Origin: DATLAN01 sp035527455 | GTDB lineage: Bacteria; Planctomycetota; Planctomycetia; Pirellulales; Thermoguttaceae | Assembly: GCA_035527455.1 (NCBI GenBank) | Contig: DATLAN010000090.1 | Span: 1 to 7,529, forward strand | Reading direction: 5' to 3' | DNA length: 7,529 nt | Part shown: in pieces, positions 6,574 through 7,529 of the stretch | Position numbering within the stretch: position 1 is the stretch's first letter | How the letters are laid out: the number at the start of each line of letters is the position of its first letter | Notes under the pieces: model-generated | Databases searched by the model: none | What the model was told of the DNA's origin: nothing | Seen by the model: the letters and a program-made list of their open reading frames with translations, nothing else | Program-made: the position numbers and the translations under genes

Positions 6574-6594
6574 GTCACACGCAACGTCACACGC
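6574..6594 (-). repeat. Direct repeat GCGTGTGAC x2 upstream of the large gene's promoter
   Basis: On the minus strand GCGTGTGAC occurs at 6586-6594 and 6574-6582, identical, with a three-base spacer (12-bp period). It lies immediately upstream of where the -35 of the TATAAT promoter would be. This is a typical geometry for a tandem-bound activator, but no regulator is identifiable. Confidence 0.6.
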
Positions 6595-6656
6595 GGGTAC
6601 AGCGGGGCTTGACCGAGCAGCCCACCGGTTTGAGGGGTGTCGTGGCCGGCGTCTGA

Positions 6657-6685
6657 TTGCCTTGCCGGATCGCAGCGGTTATCCT
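6657..6685 (+). promoter_or_regulatory. Weak candidate promoter for the NIPSNAP gene
   Basis: TTGCCT (6657-6662) and TATCCT (6680-6685) lie 17 bases apart, each matching the sigma-70 consensus at four of six positions. Transcription from here would put all three REP-like palindromes in the leader. A promoter inside or after the repeats is equally possible. Confidence 0.25.
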
Positions 6686-6691
6686 AGGTTC

Positions 6692-6720
6692 CGTAGGTCA
6701 GGGCTTGCCCTGACGGAATC
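6692..6720 (+). repeat. REP-like palindromic repeat, copy 1
   Basis: A 29-bp unit around the palindrome GTCAGGGCTTGCCCTGAC (6697-6714), which can fold as a 7-bp stem with a CTTG loop. It is identical over all 29 bases to copy 2. Palindromes of this kind are, from memory, common between genes in planctomycete genomes. Confidence 0.85.
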
Positions 6721-6722
6721 AT

Positions 6723-6751
6723 CGTAGGTCAGGGCTTGCCCTGACGGAATC
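6723..6751 (+). repeat. REP-like palindromic repeat, copy 2
   Basis: Exact 29-bp copy of the first unit, in the same orientation, with a two-base spacer (31-bp period). Its palindromic core is at 6728-6745. The perfect identity suggests a recent duplication or ongoing homogenisation. Confidence 0.85.
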
Positions 6752-6788
6752 GAGCGAAATCGAACAGAATTGAACAGTCGGCAGGAGC

Positions 6789-6814
6789 ATTCGTCAGGGC
6801 AAGCCCTGACCTAC
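6789..6814 (-). repeat. REP-like palindromic repeat, copy 3, inverted
   Basis: Inverted copy: the reverse complement of 6792-6814 is identical to 23 bases of copies 1 and 2, followed by GAAT where they have GGAAT. Its core is at 6793-6810. Besides its own hairpin, it can pair with copy 1 or 2 over 23 bases. It ends three bases before the Shine-Dalgarno of the NIPSNAP gene, so the folds could affect translation. Confidence 0.83.
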
Positions 6815-6817
6815 TTC

Positions 6818-6825
6818 AGAAGGAG
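6818..6825 (+). promoter_or_regulatory. Shine-Dalgarno of the NIPSNAP gene
   Basis: AGAAGGAG, nine bases before the ATG at 6835. It supports this start over the internal in-frame ATG six codons later, which would lose the twin-arginine motif. Confidence 0.8.
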
Positions 6826-6834
6826 AACACCGAG

Positions 6835-7529
6835 ATGAAAAGACGTGAATTCATGGCCGCCTCGTGCCTGGCCGGTTTGGCCCCCTTGGGCGTTGCCGCC
6901 GCTGAACACGGCGGGCAGCCGAAACAGAAAGAACTCTACGAACTGCGGCTGGTCCAATTGCAGTCCGCCGACAAGCAGAAGGCTTTCAACGAGTTCCTGG
7001 GCAAGGTCGCCATTCCCGCACTGAACCGGATCGGGATTGGACCGGTGGGCGTGTTCCAGTTCCTCGAAGAAGAGACGCCCAACGAGTACATCCTCGTACC
7101 GCACAAGTGCCTCGAATCGGTCGCCGCGATGGCCGCGAAGCTGGCTGCCGACGAGCGGTTCGTCGCCGACGGGGCCGAGTTCCTCGAAGCGCCGAAGTCC
7201 GACCCGGCCTATCTCCGCATGGAGAGTTCGCTGATGCTGGCCTTCGACGAGATCCCCAAGCTGGAGGTCCCCTCGAAGAAGAAAACTCGCGTCTTCCAAC
7301 TCCGCACGTACGAGAGCCACAGCTTCGAGCGGGCGCAGAAGAAGATCGACATGTTCAACGAGGGCGGCGAGATCGCCGTCTTCCGCGACACGGGCATGCC
7401 GCCGGTCTTTTTCGGCCAGACGCTCATCGGCGCGAAGATGCCGAACCTCACCTACATGCTCGGCTTCGACGACATAGCGGCGAAGGAAAAGGGCTGGGCC
7501 ACCTTCATGGCCGATCCGCGATGGAACAA
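6835..7529 (+). CDS. NIPSNAP-family protein with Tat signal (3'-truncated by window edge)
   Basis: ATG at 6835 opens 231 codons that run off the right edge without a stop; the protein is probably only a few tens of residues longer. The N-terminus MKRREFMAAS, an Ala/Leu/Gly core and AAA before E24 form a twin-arginine (Tat) signal peptide (R3-R4), so the protein is probably exported folded. The mature part holds two ferredoxin-like alpha/beta units: YELRLVQLQ (about 35-43) with a helix and a strand at FQFLEEE, then VFQLRTYES (about residue 153) with MFNEGGEIAVFRDTGMPPVFFGQ and a C-terminal ATFMADPRW. The second unit is the classic NIPSNAP pattern. Bacterial members are dimeric alpha-beta barrel proteins, mostly of unknown substrate; Tat-exported versions are common in planctomycetes. 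It is divergent from the large cytochrome-like gene, with the REP-like cluster between them. The family call is strong; the function is unknown. Confidence 0.9.
   Translation, partial: MKRREFMAASCLAGLAPLGVAAAEHGGQPKQKELYELRLVQLQSADKQKAFNEFLGKVAIPALNRIGIGPVGVFQFLEEETPNEYILVPHKCLESVAAMAAKLAADERFVADGAEFLEAPKSDPAYLRMESSLMLAFDEIPKLEVPSKKKTRVFQLRTYESHSFERAQKKIDMFNEGGEIAVFRDTGMPPVFFGQTLIGAKMPNLTYMLGFDDIAAKEKGWATFMADPRWN

Noticed and set aside
6162..6590. 142-codon minus-strand frame across the large gene's promoter and start
   Set aside because: It would start upstream of the TATAAT box. The TTG frame has the signal peptide and correctly spaced Shine-Dalgarno.
6692..6814. CRISPR array
   Set aside because: There are only three copies, one inverted, with a 2-base spacer between two of them. 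The unit is itself a palindrome. This is a REP-like cluster.
6811..7320. 169-codon minus-strand frame opposite the NIPSNAP gene
   Set aside because: Antisense shadow. The plus-strand frame has the Tat signal and NIPSNAP motifs.

Overview
The window looks like chromosomal DNA from a member of the Planctomycetota, probably close to the Pirellulales. It is GC-rich, with G/C-dominated third codon positions and long shadow ORFs opposite and across the real genes. The gene content also fits: a large exported protein joining a hydrazine-synthase-alpha-like (HzsA-like) di-haem region to a formylglycine-generating-enzyme-like (FGE/SUMF1) domain, a Tat-exported NIPSNAP protein, and what appears to be the start of a planctomycete DUF11-type surface protein. 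No rRNA, tRNA, CRISPR array, integrase or transposase is visible.

Layout. Positions 1-896 (minus) hold the first 298 codons of an exported, proline/serine-rich protein that runs off the left edge. Positions 897-1612 lie between two minus-strand genes. They contain a candidate promoter and a 9-bp tandem repeat (about 997-1038), a hairpin (1077-1098), an unlisted 33-codon minus-strand small ORF with a strong Shine-Dalgarno (1190-1291), and an AT-rich island with three TGCTA[A/G]T motifs and three TTTGTG motifs (1518-1561). Positions 1613-6490 (minus) hold one 1625-residue secreted multidomain protein, which is the centre of the window. Positions 6491-6834 are a divergent promoter region. It carries a perfect TATAAT for the big gene with a direct repeat just upstream, then three copies of a REP-like palindrome, the last ending three bases before the Shine-Dalgarno of the next gene. 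Positions 6835-7529 (plus) hold a Tat-signal NIPSNAP-family gene cut off by the right edge.

How it fits together. All three larger products carry export signals: Sec-like for the left protein and the 1625-residue protein, Tat-like for the NIPSNAP protein. The big protein has, in order, a discoidin-like region, a jelly-roll-like region, a helical region, a beta-propeller-like region, two CxxCH haem c sites and an FGE-like fold that lacks the FGE catalytic cysteines. This suggests a periplasmic or surface c-type cytochrome with adhesive or ligand-binding modules rather than a sulfatase activator. Its substrate and partners cannot be read from the sequence. The divergent arrangement with the NIPSNAP gene allows co-regulation but does not prove it.
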